64,000 bases of DNA from Epiperipatus broadwayi (GCA_028023455.1 JAQFVV010000256.1:671001-735000), one strand, 5' to 3'. Counted from the first letter of the stretch, positions 1-11,245 are shown. The notes: generated from the letters alone by a model not told the origin. Numbers and translations: made by a program.

Positions 1-57
1 ATTTAATTTATTAGATTTATTTACTTTAGCATAATCATATTTGTGCTCATTATCCAT
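1..57 (-). CDS. Start of a second ORF of the LTR element, cut by window edge
   Basis: An ATG at 57..55 on the minus strand opens a frame that stays open for 19 codons to the first base of the window. It begins MDNEHKYDYAKV. It lies 54 bases downstream of the gag-like stop codon at 113..111, in a different frame. An in-frame stop sits six codons upstream of the ATG, so this is a separate start and not read-through from gag. By position it could be the beginning of the pol region or of a second structural ORF, but no domain is visible in 19 residues. The continuation lies outside the window. Confidence 0.3.
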   Translation of the reverse strand, partial: MDNEHKYDYAKVNKSNKLN

Positions 58-110
58 TTCCGGTCCCTTTTATTTCCGTCCACTTTAATATTCCAACCCT
101 TAACTAACTT

Positions 111-767
111 TTAAACTATGTCAGGTGGTTCCTTCTTTCTTTCTACAAATTCTATAATATAAACTAACTTTCCTCTCTTATCGGTTCCGTTTTTATATTT
201 CATTACTTTATCTCTTTCCTTTCTGTTTTCGACTTCGTAACTCAGAAAACCTTTATACCTAGACAAGCTCCGAATTACTTCAATCTGGGAATATTTTTTT
301 CTACGCTTTCTCTTTGTTTTAAATCTACGTCTACAGTGAATGCAAACGTTTACTTTAACCTTTTTAAATTTTTGTAAAAATTTTTCTACACTATCTACTA
401 CCTTGAACTTATGTTTTTCTTCTATTTCTTGATCTATATTTTCCCCTGTCTTAGCACTATCCTGTTCTGCTTTAATTTCTATTTCAGTCTTCTCTGTTTC
501 AACACTATCTAGTTCTACCTCAATTTCTATATCTTTCATGACCTCAACTTCCTGACTTTCTTTAACTAAATCTAACTCTCTGCCTTCTTGGTTCTCCTCT
601 ACTTTCTCTATTATTTTACTCCTCATTCCTTTAATTTCACATCTTATTTCTCTCATTCCCGCAATGAATTCTTGATGACTTTGCCTGAATTCTTGACGTA
701 TTTCTTCCATCATATTTATCATCATTTTCGGCATCTGTGTCTTAGACATTTCTTTCTCCTTTTCCAT
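111..767 (-). CDS. Gag-like ORF of an LTR retrotransposon (hypothetical)
   Basis: This is the longest open frame in the window (218 aa) and has a compositional bias unlike the other frames. Residues 1-65 are rich in M, E, K, Q and R with helix-forming spacing (MMINMMEEIRQEFRQ), which suggests a coiled coil. Residues 65-120 are strongly acidic (repeated EIEVELD-type runs). Residues 125-160 are basic with CIHCRRRFKTKRKRRKK, a CxxC-containing nucleic-acid-binding type of patch; no complete CCHC knuckle is seen. The C-terminus is charged (VENRKERDKVM). A primer-binding-site-like sequence and an LTR-like region with a TATA box lie upstream on the same strand, which is the order expected for gag. 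The start is the first ATG after the leader. I do not recognise a specific capsid fold, so the gag assignment rests on position and composition. A host coiled-coil gene is the alternative. Confidence 0.45.
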   Translation of the reverse strand: MEKEKEMSKTQMPKMMINMMEEIRQEFRQSHQEFIAGMREIRCEIKGMRSKIIEKVEENQEGRELDLVKESQEVEVMKDIEIEVELDSVETEKTEIEIKAEQDSAKTGENIDQEIEEKHKFKVVDSVEKFLQKFKKVKVNVCIHCRRRFKTKRKRRKKYSQIEVIRSLSRYKGFLSYEVENRKERDKVMKYKNGTDKRGKLVYIIEFVERKKEPPDIV

Positions 768-1117
768 TTTTAAAACAATATTTTACTTCAAACTAGCGCT
801 TACGTTAAACTAAATTTAAATACTTGTTTATTTATTTTTCTTACTAAGATGGAAACTCACAGTAACTCCAGCCTTTTGTCCTTTTCACTACCCACTCTTA
901 ATGTTTTAACTCCGCCCATAACACCCAATTGACTCTGATTTGATAGCATAAATGTCAAAATCTCTTTTCATTTCGAAAAAAAAAAGAAAGTTTCGGTCAA
1001 TTTTTTTTTTTTTTTTTTAAATTAAAACACTTTTACATATGTAATTTAACTTTTGTATAAAACAAATTTTTCAAACAAGAAACAAAGTACCTCATTACTA
1101 TTGTTTCTTAAGTTCAG
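768..1117 (-). other. Leader between primer-binding site and gag-like ORF
   Basis: About 350 bases without an ORF separate the putative primer-binding site from the gag-like start. The stretch contains homopolymer runs (A-rich near 979-985, T17 near 1002-1018) and would be the 5' untranslated leader of a minus-strand retrotransposon transcript. Confidence 0.3.
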
Positions 1118-1138
1118 CCCCACAGTTGGGTCTAGCCA
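1118..1138 (-). promoter_or_regulatory. Primer-binding-site-like sequence (tRNA-Lys type)
   Basis: On the minus strand the sequence begins TGGCTAGACCCAAC and continues to GTGGGGC. It resembles the tRNA-Lys-type primer-binding site (TGG...CCCAACGTGGGGC) with a short internal insertion. It sits immediately 3' of the putative LTR end and before the leader, where reverse transcription of an LTR element is primed. The extra bases mean either another tRNA or a mutated site. Confidence 0.4.
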
Positions 1139-2440
1139 TTTGAACCGTGTTCAAATATGTGTATTCGAAATACCGGCCTCTTAGGCAGAGAAGAACATAC
1201 TCGGAGAGTGTGTATGCCCAAACGATAGCTATAAAGTATATAACTAGTGTTACATTTCCAGGACATAGCTTCTTCTCGGCTGTTGAGTTCAACACCAAGT
1301 TCAAAGCACTTTTTTTGTTTGTGTATAAACATGGGCGCCAGCTGCTTATTCTAAAAGAATACTAAAAGAATAGACAACGCACTTTGAATAGTGGCCACTA
1401 ACTCAACGCCTAAATCCATGACTAGCTCAGTTGTTTGTAATCACTAATAGATTATTAGTGATTAAAAGAATTAATTAAAAGAATTTGTTAAAAAGAATTG
1501 ATAAAAAGAATTGACCGACAGTTAAAGTTTAATTTTAAAGATAATTTATTAACTAACATTTATTTACTAAATTTAAACATTCTAATAAAACACACGCATA
1601 TTTTAAATTAACATTTCTAAATAGTTTAAATATTCCTATAGATTTAATAACAGAACACTCTAATTTAACTAATAAACATTGATATAATGATCATGCACAT
1701 ATTAACTCATGCACACACATACTAATGATAATAAATGACTACATAGCATTTGAAATTTAATCACACACATATCAATAGTTCATTTATGTATGATATCGAG
1801 TTCATATAATTAGACTCTTGGAAGATTCGCATGAATTAATGAAATGCAATGGCTATTACAGTATAAACGAAAATAAGCAAATGTTTTACCTAGGATTTTA
1901 AACGTAGATTTAACACTTTGTTTTCTTCTTGTTGTTGTTTCTTCCAGTATGAATGGTTCCAATATGAATGCTTCCAGCCAGCTGGGATGTTTCCTTGCTG
2001 AGTTTCCTGATTTTCACAATTATTACCATCGGAGACAAATAGATACTGATGGAGATTTTCTAAGTTGTTACGTTGACATTATTTCACAGGCAGATCTTGT
2101 TGTTTTCATCGGACATCTGGGCTGGAGATAAACATGCATTCCCAAGATCTTCTCAACACTGCATTTTGTTTGTTAACTGCACAATTAATTTCTGAACTGC
2201 ACTCACTCAATTAATTTGTGGAATGGCTACTGTCCGATAAAAAGTGTCTATTTATATCTGCAACGTGTTGTCGAAATATTCCCGGCAAAGATCTGTTGTC
2301 GAATTGATAATCATTTGATAAACGTATTTTGAAAGATTGCTTAATTAGTAATAGCCATGCAAAAACATATTGTTTTATATTAATTAATATCTAATAGCCA
2401 TTGCCGTGTTCTTTAACTTTCACATACATTTTATTTATTT
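1139..2440 (-). repeat. Putative 5' LTR (minus-strand element)
   Basis: The segment between the primer-binding-site-like motif and about 2440 has a different texture from its surroundings, with islands of higher GC (1150-1300 and 1940-2330) in an AT-rich background. It contains a TATA box on the minus strand and no coding frame. TG at 1141 next to the primer-binding site gives the inner border (reads CA on the minus strand). The outer border is uncertain: ACA-type ends near 2425 or 2440 are candidates. The second LTR lies outside the window, so LTR identity cannot be tested here. Confidence 0.35.
2249..2256 (-). promoter_or_regulatory. TATA box of the putative LTR
   Basis: The minus strand reads GCAGATATAAATAGACAC, a consensus TATAAATA flanked by GC-richer sequence. 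It is oriented toward the primer-binding site and the gag-like ORF, as expected for the U3 promoter of an LTR. Such strings also arise by chance in AT-rich DNA; the GC-richer flanks and orientation are the main support. Confidence 0.4.
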
Positions 2441-2449
2441 ACAAATCGC

Positions 2450-4439
2450 ACATATATATGCACATATATTTTTAATACAATTTACTATTTAGTTTTAACA
2501 TTATTTTTTCTTTAATTAAACTTGAATGAAAAGAGATTTGTACATTTTAACTTTTTAAATTATATTTTTACCAATACTAATAAAAACTCTTTACTTCCTT
2601 TTATAACCCTTAGTTTCATTTCTCAAACCAAGACTCCCCTCCCCCTTTTTTGATTTCAAAACTAACGCTAGAAAACTATTTGATTTTTATCTTTTTCAAA
2701 AACAAACTGAATAAACTCTTCAACGTTTAATTTTATGTTTTTCTTTAACGAAAGATTGTTTTAATAATATAATTTTAGATAAAATTATATGTGCCTATAT
2801 CAATATAGGTACATTATATATATATATAAACAGATTCCGATATTAAATCTATATTTTTATAATGTGAATTATGTCTGCCACAATTTTGTTTCACTTGTCA
2901 TTTTCACTGAGTGCAGTGTTTGAAAAATAAAATATAAAAAAGCATAGTTGATCCCATATAACATCAACACAATAGGCAAAAAGACTCACGCATTGCATTA
3001 AAACATAAATTGTATATTTAAATTATTTAATTTATAAATTATATTTATATAAAACTATTACTTCTCAAAATATGACTGACTGTTGAAAGCAGTGCTAAGC
3101 TGTAAATTTTTCTAATAAATTATATTCCTAGTATACCTTTACTATTTATTTTAACTGATTAGAAATTTTAAAAAATAAAAAAATAAGATAATTCAAACTT
3201 ATACATTTTATCAAAAAATATATATAATTTCTTATTAAAAATAGCAAACCAGCTCATTTTAGTCCTTAAATTAATTAACTTTTGTTTCCATTAAGTTATT
3301 TTCTTTTAAAAAACAAAAGTTGGAAAACAACTTTTTCACTATCAGAGAAAAAATGTAAATAAGCTTAATTCTTTATATGATTTTGGAGAGAAATAAACGA
3401 ATACAACCCCCCACACACTCACATTTCAAAAGAAATGTTAAATTTAAATTATCTAATTTTTTTTTAGAATCTTGATGGGAAAAATCAAATGAATAAAAAG
3501 AAATATTTTACAAGAAATTGTTAAATTAATAAAATTATTCATTTGTATTAATTATTATTCTTATAAAATAATTATACCTTGCTTGAATGCTCTGTCAGGC
3601 TTAGCACTTTCAAGGTCTTTTAATCTCATATTCATAGCTGAAGAATTAGAAACAATGTCATGTTGTGGGTATATGCTAATATATGCAAATTAATCTTCAG
3701 GTGTAAAACAATTTTTAATATATACAGATCAATCAGCTTGTCCACTAAATAAAGATGTAATGTGACATTAAAAAATATCTTGTACCATGGTTTTAATTTT
3801 TTTAAGTCCTTCTTTGAAGTTATAATTTACAATTTTTCCATGTAGGTTTTCTTCTTGAAGACTTATTTATTAAAGGCTAATGTAGATAGTCAAATTTTCT
3901 TCATTTTGCTCTATAATTTATTCAGGATGATACACAGAAAGAATTTATCCATTTTTCTTTCTAATAATTTTCCAAGTCAGGCTAACACATAGAAACAGAT
4001 ACTATGCTCTTCATTGGAAACAAGGCTTGTTGCAGATAATTTCAAGAATATTTTCTTCTCTTGTACATTTTTCTAATGAGCTGGTTACATGGGATAAATA
4101 ATAACAAACACTATTAAGATAAAAGGCAATAATAATAACTTAAGAAGAGGAGACTTCCCTTTCTCACTCTTTAAAATATAATGGCTTTTAATATTAAAAG
4201 CATGTCATTAAAGGGTTAGGTTGCTTTAAAATTTTCCAGTTATAACACATCTCCTACACAACCTTTTATAACTGTAATAAGTAGCTTATTGTCATGGTCA
4301 GATTTAATATTAAGTTTTATAAAATAAGAACATGTTTCTTAAGACTTTGCCACATCAATTTCTTTAAACTATTTTACTTTTAAGTAAAATTATTTCTACA
4401 ATAATTCTGTATGTAAAATTAAATGAATATCTCAGGATT
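2450..4439. other. AT-rich intergenic stretch, nothing recognised
   Basis: No ORF above 60 codons and no repeat family was recognised. It contains short TA runs (near 2815-2829) and A/T homopolymers. Confidence 0.5.
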
Positions 4440-4567
4440 AATATTACTAATATTTAATAACTATAAATCTTATTAACTGAAATAAAGAGTGTGCTATTAA
4501 CTCTAACAAGCATTGTCAATAAATGCCACAAGAGAAGCATGTAAAATTTCTATCTAGAAATTATCCC

Positions 4568-4612
4568 CAGTTCCAGACCATTTTCTAGTTATTGGCTTTC
4601 CTCAGTGAGGCA
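4568..4612 (-). ncRNA. Degenerate hammerhead ribozyme, copy 1 of the 4.4 kb array
   Basis: On the minus strand: stem I side CCTCA, core CTGAGGA (position 7 is variable in hammerheads), a weak stem II around AGCCAATAACT, then GAAA, ATGG and TC followed by TGG. The catalytic core letters are present, but stem II and stem III are eroded. Activity is doubtful. Confidence 0.55.
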
Positions 4613-4982
4613 CTAGAATATTCCAGACATTAGATCCAACATACCAACTCAAAGCTAGCACTTATCTAATAATTAACTTTTGAGTAGAAATCTCAAATTT
4701 TTAGCCACCTATATGGCATCAAATCCAGCCATCTAACTTAAGTAGCTATATGGGAGTGAGAAATCTTCAGCCATACAATATATTAATAGCTTTAGCAATA
4801 TAATATTGCATAAGACTTAAAATCAAAACTATAATAAATAAAATAAAGTCGTACATTAAGTGACATAATTTGATAAGCTTATAATTATAAACTAAAATAA
4901 AGAGCATGCTAATAGCTCCAATAAGTTTATCAATAAATGCCACAAGAGAAAGCATTTAAAATCTCTATCTAAAAATTATCCC

Positions 4983-5027
4983 TAGTCTCAGACCAGTTTC
5001 TAGCTATTAGCTTTCCTTAGTGAGACA
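4983..5027 (-). ncRNA. Degenerate hammerhead ribozyme, copy 2
   Basis: The minus strand reads CTAAGGA in place of CTGANGA, so the invariant G5 is lost. Stem II (AGC/GCT), GAAAC and the TGGTC cleavage region remain. It is predicted inactive. It lies 415 bases from copy 1. Confidence 0.5.
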
Positions 5028-5399
5028 TTAGAATATTTCAGACATTAAATCCAAAATACTAACTCATCAGCACTTATCTGATAACTAACTTTTAAGTAGA
5101 AAATCTGAAATGTTCAAATGCCTATATGTCTTCAAATCCAGTTATCTAACTTAAACAGCTATATGGGGCTGAGAAATCATCAGCCATACCATATATTAAT
5201 AGCCTTTGCAATATAACATCACATAATACTTAAAAGCAAAACTATAATAGTAAATAAAATAAAGTCATACATCACATGACTTAATTTGATAAGCTTGAAA
5301 TTATAAACTAAAATAAAGAGCATACTAATAGCTCTAATAAGCTTTATCAATAAATACCACAAGAGAAAGCATTTAAAATCTATGTAAAAATTATTCCCA

Positions 5400-5442
5400 G
5401 CCCTAGATCAGTTTCTAGCTATTGGCTTTCCTCAGTGAAATG
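5400..5442 (-). ncRNA. Degenerate hammerhead ribozyme, copy 3
   Basis: The minus strand has an intact CTGAGGA core, a stem II of AGCC/GGCT type reduced by mutation, GAAAC and an ATC cleavage triplet. Stem III (ACTGAT) is no longer self-complementary and stem I is weakened, so activity is doubtful. It lies 415 bases from copy 2. Confidence 0.5.
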
Positions 5443-5561
5443 CTAGGATATTTTAAACATTAAATACAAAATACAAACTCAAAGCCAGCACTTATCTGAT
5501 AATTAACTTTTAATAGAAAATCTGAAATTTTCAGACATCTATATGTCTTCAAATTCAGTTA

Positions 5562-6165
5562 TGGGGTTAGGGATAATTTCTAGATAGAGATTTTAAATGC
5601 TTTCCCTTGCAGCATTTATTGATATAGCTTGTTAGAGCTATTAGCACTCTCTTTATTTTAGTTTATAATTACAAGCTTGTCAAATTAAGCCATGTGATGT
5701 ATGACTTTATTTTATTTACTATTATAGTTTTGCTTTTAATTTTTATGTGATGTTATATCGCTAAGGCTATTAATATATGGTATGGCTGAAGGTTTATCAG
5801 CCCTATATAACTACTTAAGTTAGATAACTGGATTTGAAGACATATAGATGTCTGAAAATTTTAGATTTTTACTTAAAAGTTAACTATCAGGTAAGTGCTG
5901 ACTTTGAGTTGATATTTTGGATTTAATGTCTGCAATATCCTAGCACTTCACTGAGTAAAGCCAATGGCTAGAAAACAGTCTGGAGGTGTGAATAATTTCA
6001 TAGACAGAGATTTTGAATGTTTTCTCTTGTGGCATTTATCAATAAAGCTTGTTAGAGCTATTTGCACCTTTTTATTTTAGTTTATAATTACAAGCTTATC
6101 AACTTAATTCATGTGATGTTCAACTTTATTTTATTTACTATAAATAATTATTCTTTTTAATTCTT
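5562..6165 (+). repeat. Same ~415-bp hammerhead repeat, plus orientation
   Basis: The array changes strand here. One full unit runs from 5562 to 5980 and a partial one to about 6165. The first bases are TGGGG, which is the sequence directly downstream of the hammerhead cleavage point in intact relatives (TC|TGGGG). The unit ends at the next cleavage point, after 5980. Blocks occur in reverse-complement order relative to the neighbouring minus units, giving a tail-to-tail inverted structure with potential to form a large hairpin. Confidence 0.7.
5944..5990 (+). ncRNA. Degenerate hammerhead ribozyme, plus-strand copy
   Basis: CTGAGTA at 5951-5957 carries a change at the invariant G8. Stem II (AGCC/GGCT) is perfect, GAAA is present, and cleavage would follow ACAGTC at 5980. 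It is predicted inactive because of the G8 change. Confidence 0.5.
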
Positions 6166-9100
6166 GAGGATTATTAACAAAGAATGAGATTCTAGTAACA
6201 AATCAGTGAGACATATTCTTACCATTAAGATAATGTCTCCCTAATTACAATAATAGTAAATAATTTTAAAAATTAAAACAAACATGATAAACTTTTAATT
6301 TTGAATAAGATAATCTACTAGGAAAGCATTCAGGTATTTTGAGTGGATAAAGGATTTTATTGCCACTCAAATATCACACAATTAACTTATCTTTAAATAT
6401 TTTCTAAAACTTGAACAAAGTGAGTCCATCATTTGAATGTATTATGGATCACTAAAATCTTGTAAATAGGATAAGCTAATCTTAAACAAGCATAGTGATG
6501 TTTTACAAATAAATCAAATTGACTAAAGTGATTTTGAATCATGAATAATTAATTATACCATTTTCTTTGATAAAATCATCTCTTTCTTACATGTTTTCTT
6601 AACATCTGAAAGACAATTCCAATAAAGTGACTTCCTATGTCAAAATTTCAATATTCATGTACTCTCAATGCATAAAATTAAAAACAATTTATGGAATGGC
6701 TTATTATATTCAGATTTCTGAAGTTTTGTGGATGATGATAAAAAACCAAGAAAATGAGCAAACCATAAAATAACATTTATGTTTTCCAATAAAGCATACA
6801 ACAAATAATAACTCTGCTGTCTTACAATATCATCAAGACAAAAAATTCTCTAGATACTTTAAACAAAACATTGAAATGTCAGAAAATTGTAATTTGCAGA
6901 TTTATTATAAAATAAATAAATTATATAGATGGTTAATAAAACTTTCTATAATTTTGACATTTGACTCAGTTCTCACATTTATACATAACAGTCTAGCTAT
7001 TATAGTGTCCCTTATAAATGTATTTAATATCTTTCATAAATCAGAAACTTATCACTCCAATGGTGAAATGACTGCTAAAGGTGTATATCATTTATTGAAA
7101 CCATATATAATTTTAAAATACTCAATATTTATCAGATTTATATCTTGATGTGCTGGCAAACCACATCAAACAAAATAATCTACATTCAGATATAATACGA
7201 GTGCAACTAGAGGTAAGGGTGGCATTTCTCATTACATATAAAAACATATTGATTGCCAGAATAAAGTCATGGTAATACACTACACATGGATTTATATAAA
7301 ATACACCACAAACAAAACCCATATTTTTGAACAATAAGGTAAAGGCAAAGTAAAATTTGTGGCATGAACTTAAAAGGAAATTCACCTATGTCTGAAGGCA
7401 ATAAATAACTTAAGACTTAATCTCTTGTCATATAAGTAATGAGAATGAACCAACAGAAAACAATTTAAAATGGGATTTGCCTTAAATAAAGGATTATATA
7501 CTTAGATAAAGAATAAATAACAATATAATTCATTAAAAAATATCACAATTTAAAAGAGAGACTAAATTATAATCTTGATTTAAAATATGCTAGCAAGATA
7601 AGAAAGATTAATGTTAAAATTTCTTTCAAATATAAGTAACAGTAACAGTTAGAGACTAATGTTATAATCTTTATTAAAATATATTGGCAAGATAAGAATA
7701 GTCTTAAAACAAATGATAACAGTGTTACTATCTCTTAAATAAATATAATAACCAACTGGTAAGTAATACTGATAAATGGATAATTAATGCTAAATATAGT
7801 TTAATAAAATTAGGTATTAAATAAGCAATAAAAATATACAGCCACTTCTACATTGTTCAGCATTTGCATATGCTTTCAAAATAAATAATTCCATAAGAAG
7901 GGCACACATAATACTTTTTAAATATAGCATTATCAAATGATAATATACTGAAAATGTTGACAGTATTATTTATAAATACCATGTAAAATTTTGCCAAATA
8001 AGATTGCATATAAAAATAATAATAGCATTTTAAACAAAAATCATGAATATTAAAACTTAAAACTAAACTTTTTTTGCACTAATAAAAATAAAATAAAAGA
8101 CCTTTATCTCGATTTCTACCATTTAACAGGATACAGTCAATAAAAAAAAAATAAAGTTATGAAGGTACTGCAAATATCCAGCTTACAATAACACAGCATA
8201 ATTAAGTCTTATGAACAATACTTCACACACTAAAATTAAGCATAAAATATTTAAATATGTTGGCAGGAATATGTATTATCATTCAAGTAGATGTAAATGT
8301 TCCATAGATAAAATTAATTATAATGACACTTATTCATATTCTAATATAATGTCATTTGACTTCTATTTTTTGAACCACTTTTTATTGACGATAAGCAGGA
8401 GGAGCAATTCTTTCTTGAAATGTTATATTTTTATAGTAGAGCAAAAAAAAATTTTAAATAATAACAATGAGAGAGAGAACAGAATGTTATAATAAACATA
8501 GGATAATTTGTAATAAACTAAAATAAGGCTAATAATTCAGAAGTATTCATACTTTTTAATTAATATCTTATAAATATCATATTAAAAAATACTTAACATA
8601 TAATACGTTTCATAAAACAATAAAAGTCTCTTATTCAATTTCAATGGAATGAAGAAAAATATTTTTTCTTACTCTAATTTGAAATAGACATAACAATTAT
8701 ATTGTAGAATGTAAAATTATTATTATGCCACTATTACAAACAATAAATGTCTACTAAAAAAGATAGCATAAACAAATATATGTCGAAAACTGAATAAATT
8801 AAATGTTTTTCTTATGGAAGTATGTATAACTTTGTGTGAGACATTTATATAATATTATTATTCTTATAATGCATGTTTTAATATCTGGAATTGAAAGTTC
8901 TTCATTTAAAAAAAAAAAATGACACAAACTTCAAAACAATTTGGTTTTGAAGGGACAAGAATTTTAAGAAAACATTTTCAAATTATTTCGTAAAACAATT
9001 AAGTAATTCAAAGTCATTATCAGTATTAATAATTTTAACATATATTAAATTAAACTGGAAATATCAGCTATTTATCATATGAATATTAGAATTAATGAAA

Positions 9101-10360
9101 GTTCTTATGTAGTCAGAATAACAACACTGCTGTATATTTAAGTCCAATGACGCATGAAGTTTAAAATAAAAATTGTTTTAACATTTTTGAATATTCAGTT
9201 GGCTTCATAATGTTTTCCCTGTAATATAAATCTTGAGTCCTTGAAGTTATGAACTTAGAAATTAAGCCTGGATGAAGTTAGTTTTTTAGCAACTCATTAT
9301 TTAAACCTTTAAGAAACTAATATTATTTAAAAGAAATTAAAATTTAGCAAATTAAAACAATTGTGTGATTCTAAAGCAAGTGAAGAAGTGTGAGCAAATG
9401 GGTGTATGAACTATTTACAACCAAAAGCTTTTTGATTAATAAAATTAACATTTAAATTCACTCCCACTTGGATTCTATTGATTTGAGTTGCAAACTTATT
9501 AATTTCTTATACCTTCTAAAAATAAAATTCCAGAGCTATCTGGAAAATAATTACATCTAGACAGACAAATTAATTATTACATATTTTAAAAAACAAATTA
9601 TTTAAAAATCCAAAAATATTATAATAAACTGAAAATATATTATGTAATAAAAATTACATTATTTTAAATAATTTTTCATTTACAATATTTTACCTTAAAC
9701 ATATTTTTAATACATTAAAGAACCCAAAATATTTTTAAATTGTTTTCTTAAAATAAAGATGTTAAAGAATAATTTTGACATTAACTCAAAAGGAAGTTTT
9801 AAAAAATAAACGTTTTTTACAGCCATGCAATGTATACACACACATTCCATTCTTTGCTTTTTATATTATTAGCTTTACTATTACTTCTTTAATTAATTAA
9901 CTTTAAAACTATTTAACTAAAAAAATATTTTTATACTATAATTAAGATTATATAAGGCATTTTAACAGTTAATTTAAACATTAGCAACCCATTCTTAAGG
10001 GTTTAAATTTGGATTTCAAGTTTTTACACTAATATTGAATCATCAAGTCACACAAACAATTAAACTAAGATGGGTTTAATCTTATTTTTTTATCATTAGA
10101 TTACTTAACATTTAGATTATTAATATCCCTAAAACTAAGCAACTAAAATTATAAAAAGTTACTTATGGGGTTCACAACATTGTAAACAGGCTATTAAGAT
10201 TACTTTTAAAGTTACAAAGGTTCTTATAAATTGGCTTGTCATATATCTAAACATTATATTATTAAGCAGTGACAAAATTTAACTATCATAGAAATTAAAC
10301 TACTAAAAAAATGTTTATTATTCTAGTATTCAATCTAACATTTTATTTAGCTTCAAGCAA
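6166..10360. other. AT-rich intergenic stretch, nothing recognised
   Basis: There are only short frames (up to 93 codons, near 8211-8492), with low-complexity N/K/I/Y-rich composition and no domain. No repeat family was recognised by eye. Confidence 0.5.
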
Positions 10361-10368
10361 AAGCTAAA

Positions 10369-10371
10369 GGT

Positions 10372-10405
<34 letters not shown>

Positions 10406-10426
10406 ACCTATATGATATATTTAAAT

Positions 10427-10462
<36 letters not shown>
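10369..10462. repeat. Two adjacent AT-centred perfect palindromes
   Basis: 10369-10408 reads GGTTAC plus an alternating TA core plus GTAACC. 10427-10462 reads GTTT, an AT core, then AAAC. Both are microsatellites flanked by exactly complementary unique bases, so each can extrude as a cruciform. Confidence 0.7.
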
Positions 10463-10576
10463 AAAAATTTAAAAATATCATTTAGTAAATATCTATAAAT
10501 CAATAATTCTAATTATTGTAATCTATCTGTTTTGCAGTAAAGATTTACAAATCAAAACAGCTTTGGAACCAAGATT

Positions 10577-10594
10577 CTCTCTCTCTCTCTCTTT
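10577..10594. repeat. CT microsatellite
   Basis: A run of CT dinucleotides is followed by a short TA run. Confidence 0.8.
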
Positions 10595-10615
10595 ATATAT
10601 ATATATATAAATATA

Positions 10616-10950
10616 CAATTCATATAGTCATTTAATTCAATATATATATATATATATATATATATATTGAATTAAATGACTATATGAATTGTTATTATAA
10701 TAATGAATAGTATTGAGGAGATAATATTTATTGAATAGAGATAAACTTTAACTTTGATCTTATTAATTACTACTAATTTATAATTCCTGAGGCTGAGCAA
10801 GTTTTTTTTCATAAACCTATAATAACTCTTTTTGAGGGTCTCTTAATAACATCAAAAGTTAAAGTTTATCTCTATTAAATGGATATTATCTTCTCATCTC
10901 TATTTATTATTATAATAACAATCCATATAAACATTTGATTCAACATATAC
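10616..10950. repeat. Foldback element, family A copy 1, starting in a 76-bp perfect palindrome
   Basis: The left edge is a perfect palindrome (10616-10691): a unique half-arm of about 26 bases, an AT core, and the exact complement. Beyond it, 10691-10765 and about 10848-10925 are imperfect inverted arms (shared blocks TTATTATAATAA, GAGATAA, AGAGATAAACTTTAACTTT and complements). They enclose a centre containing CCTGAGGCTGAGCAAG and ATAAACCTATAATAACTCTTT. No ORF is present. The same blocks recur at 11.1, 46.3 and 59.7 kb, so this is a dispersed non-autonomous family. The mobilising enzyme is not evident. Confidence 0.65.
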
Positions 10951-11094
10951 AACTCTCTGAAGAAGTTAAAAATATTATTTGCAGAATGTCAAAAAAGATG
11001 CTGTTCTTTCACATATTTTCATCTATAAAAATATCTTTCTGGGTTTAAATCCATATAAGAACTTAGGGTTGAAGTAAAAGAGGGCACCTTTTAC

Positions 11095-11245
11095 TTCACA
11101 GATCACCAACAAAAGAGCTTTTATAGGTTTATGAGAAAAACTTGTTTGATGTCAGGAATTGATTTAATAGTAATTGATAATTTCTTAGTAACATCAAAAG
11201 TTAAAGTTTATCTCTATTTAATAAATATTATCGCCTCTTTTTTAT
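11095..11245. repeat. Foldback family A, partial copy 2
   Basis: This carries AGAGCTTTTATAGGTTTATG, TTAATAGTAATTGATAATTT and ACATCAAAAGTTAAAGTTTA, blocks shared with copy 1 and with the 59.7 kb copy. It represents one arm plus part of the centre and abuts the LINE fragment that follows. Confidence 0.6.

Larger units (their letters stand above)
4440..5561 (-). repeat. Decayed tandem array of ~415-bp hammerhead repeats, minus orientation
   Basis: About 2.7 copies of a ~415-bp unit lie head to tail. Equivalent ribozyme cleavage positions map to 4576, 4991 and 5406, exactly 415 bases apart. Each unit carries the same order of blocks: a CACATGAC-type block, AATAAAGAGCAT, GCCACAAGAGAAAGC, a degenerate hammerhead motif read on the minus strand, GCACTTATCTGAT, then CTTCAAATCCAGTTATCTAA. 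Several blocks, including the TTTGAAGAC...GTCTGAAAA segment, are recognisable in the better-preserved array at 17 kb, so this is an older member of the same superfamily. No protein is encoded. It fits a retrozyme-like or satellite repeat. Confidence 0.75.

Noticed and set aside
1098-1365. Three overlapping frames of 66-72 codons on both strands
   Set aside because: They overlap each other on opposite strands inside the putative LTR and show no domain; they are chance frames in a GC-richer island.
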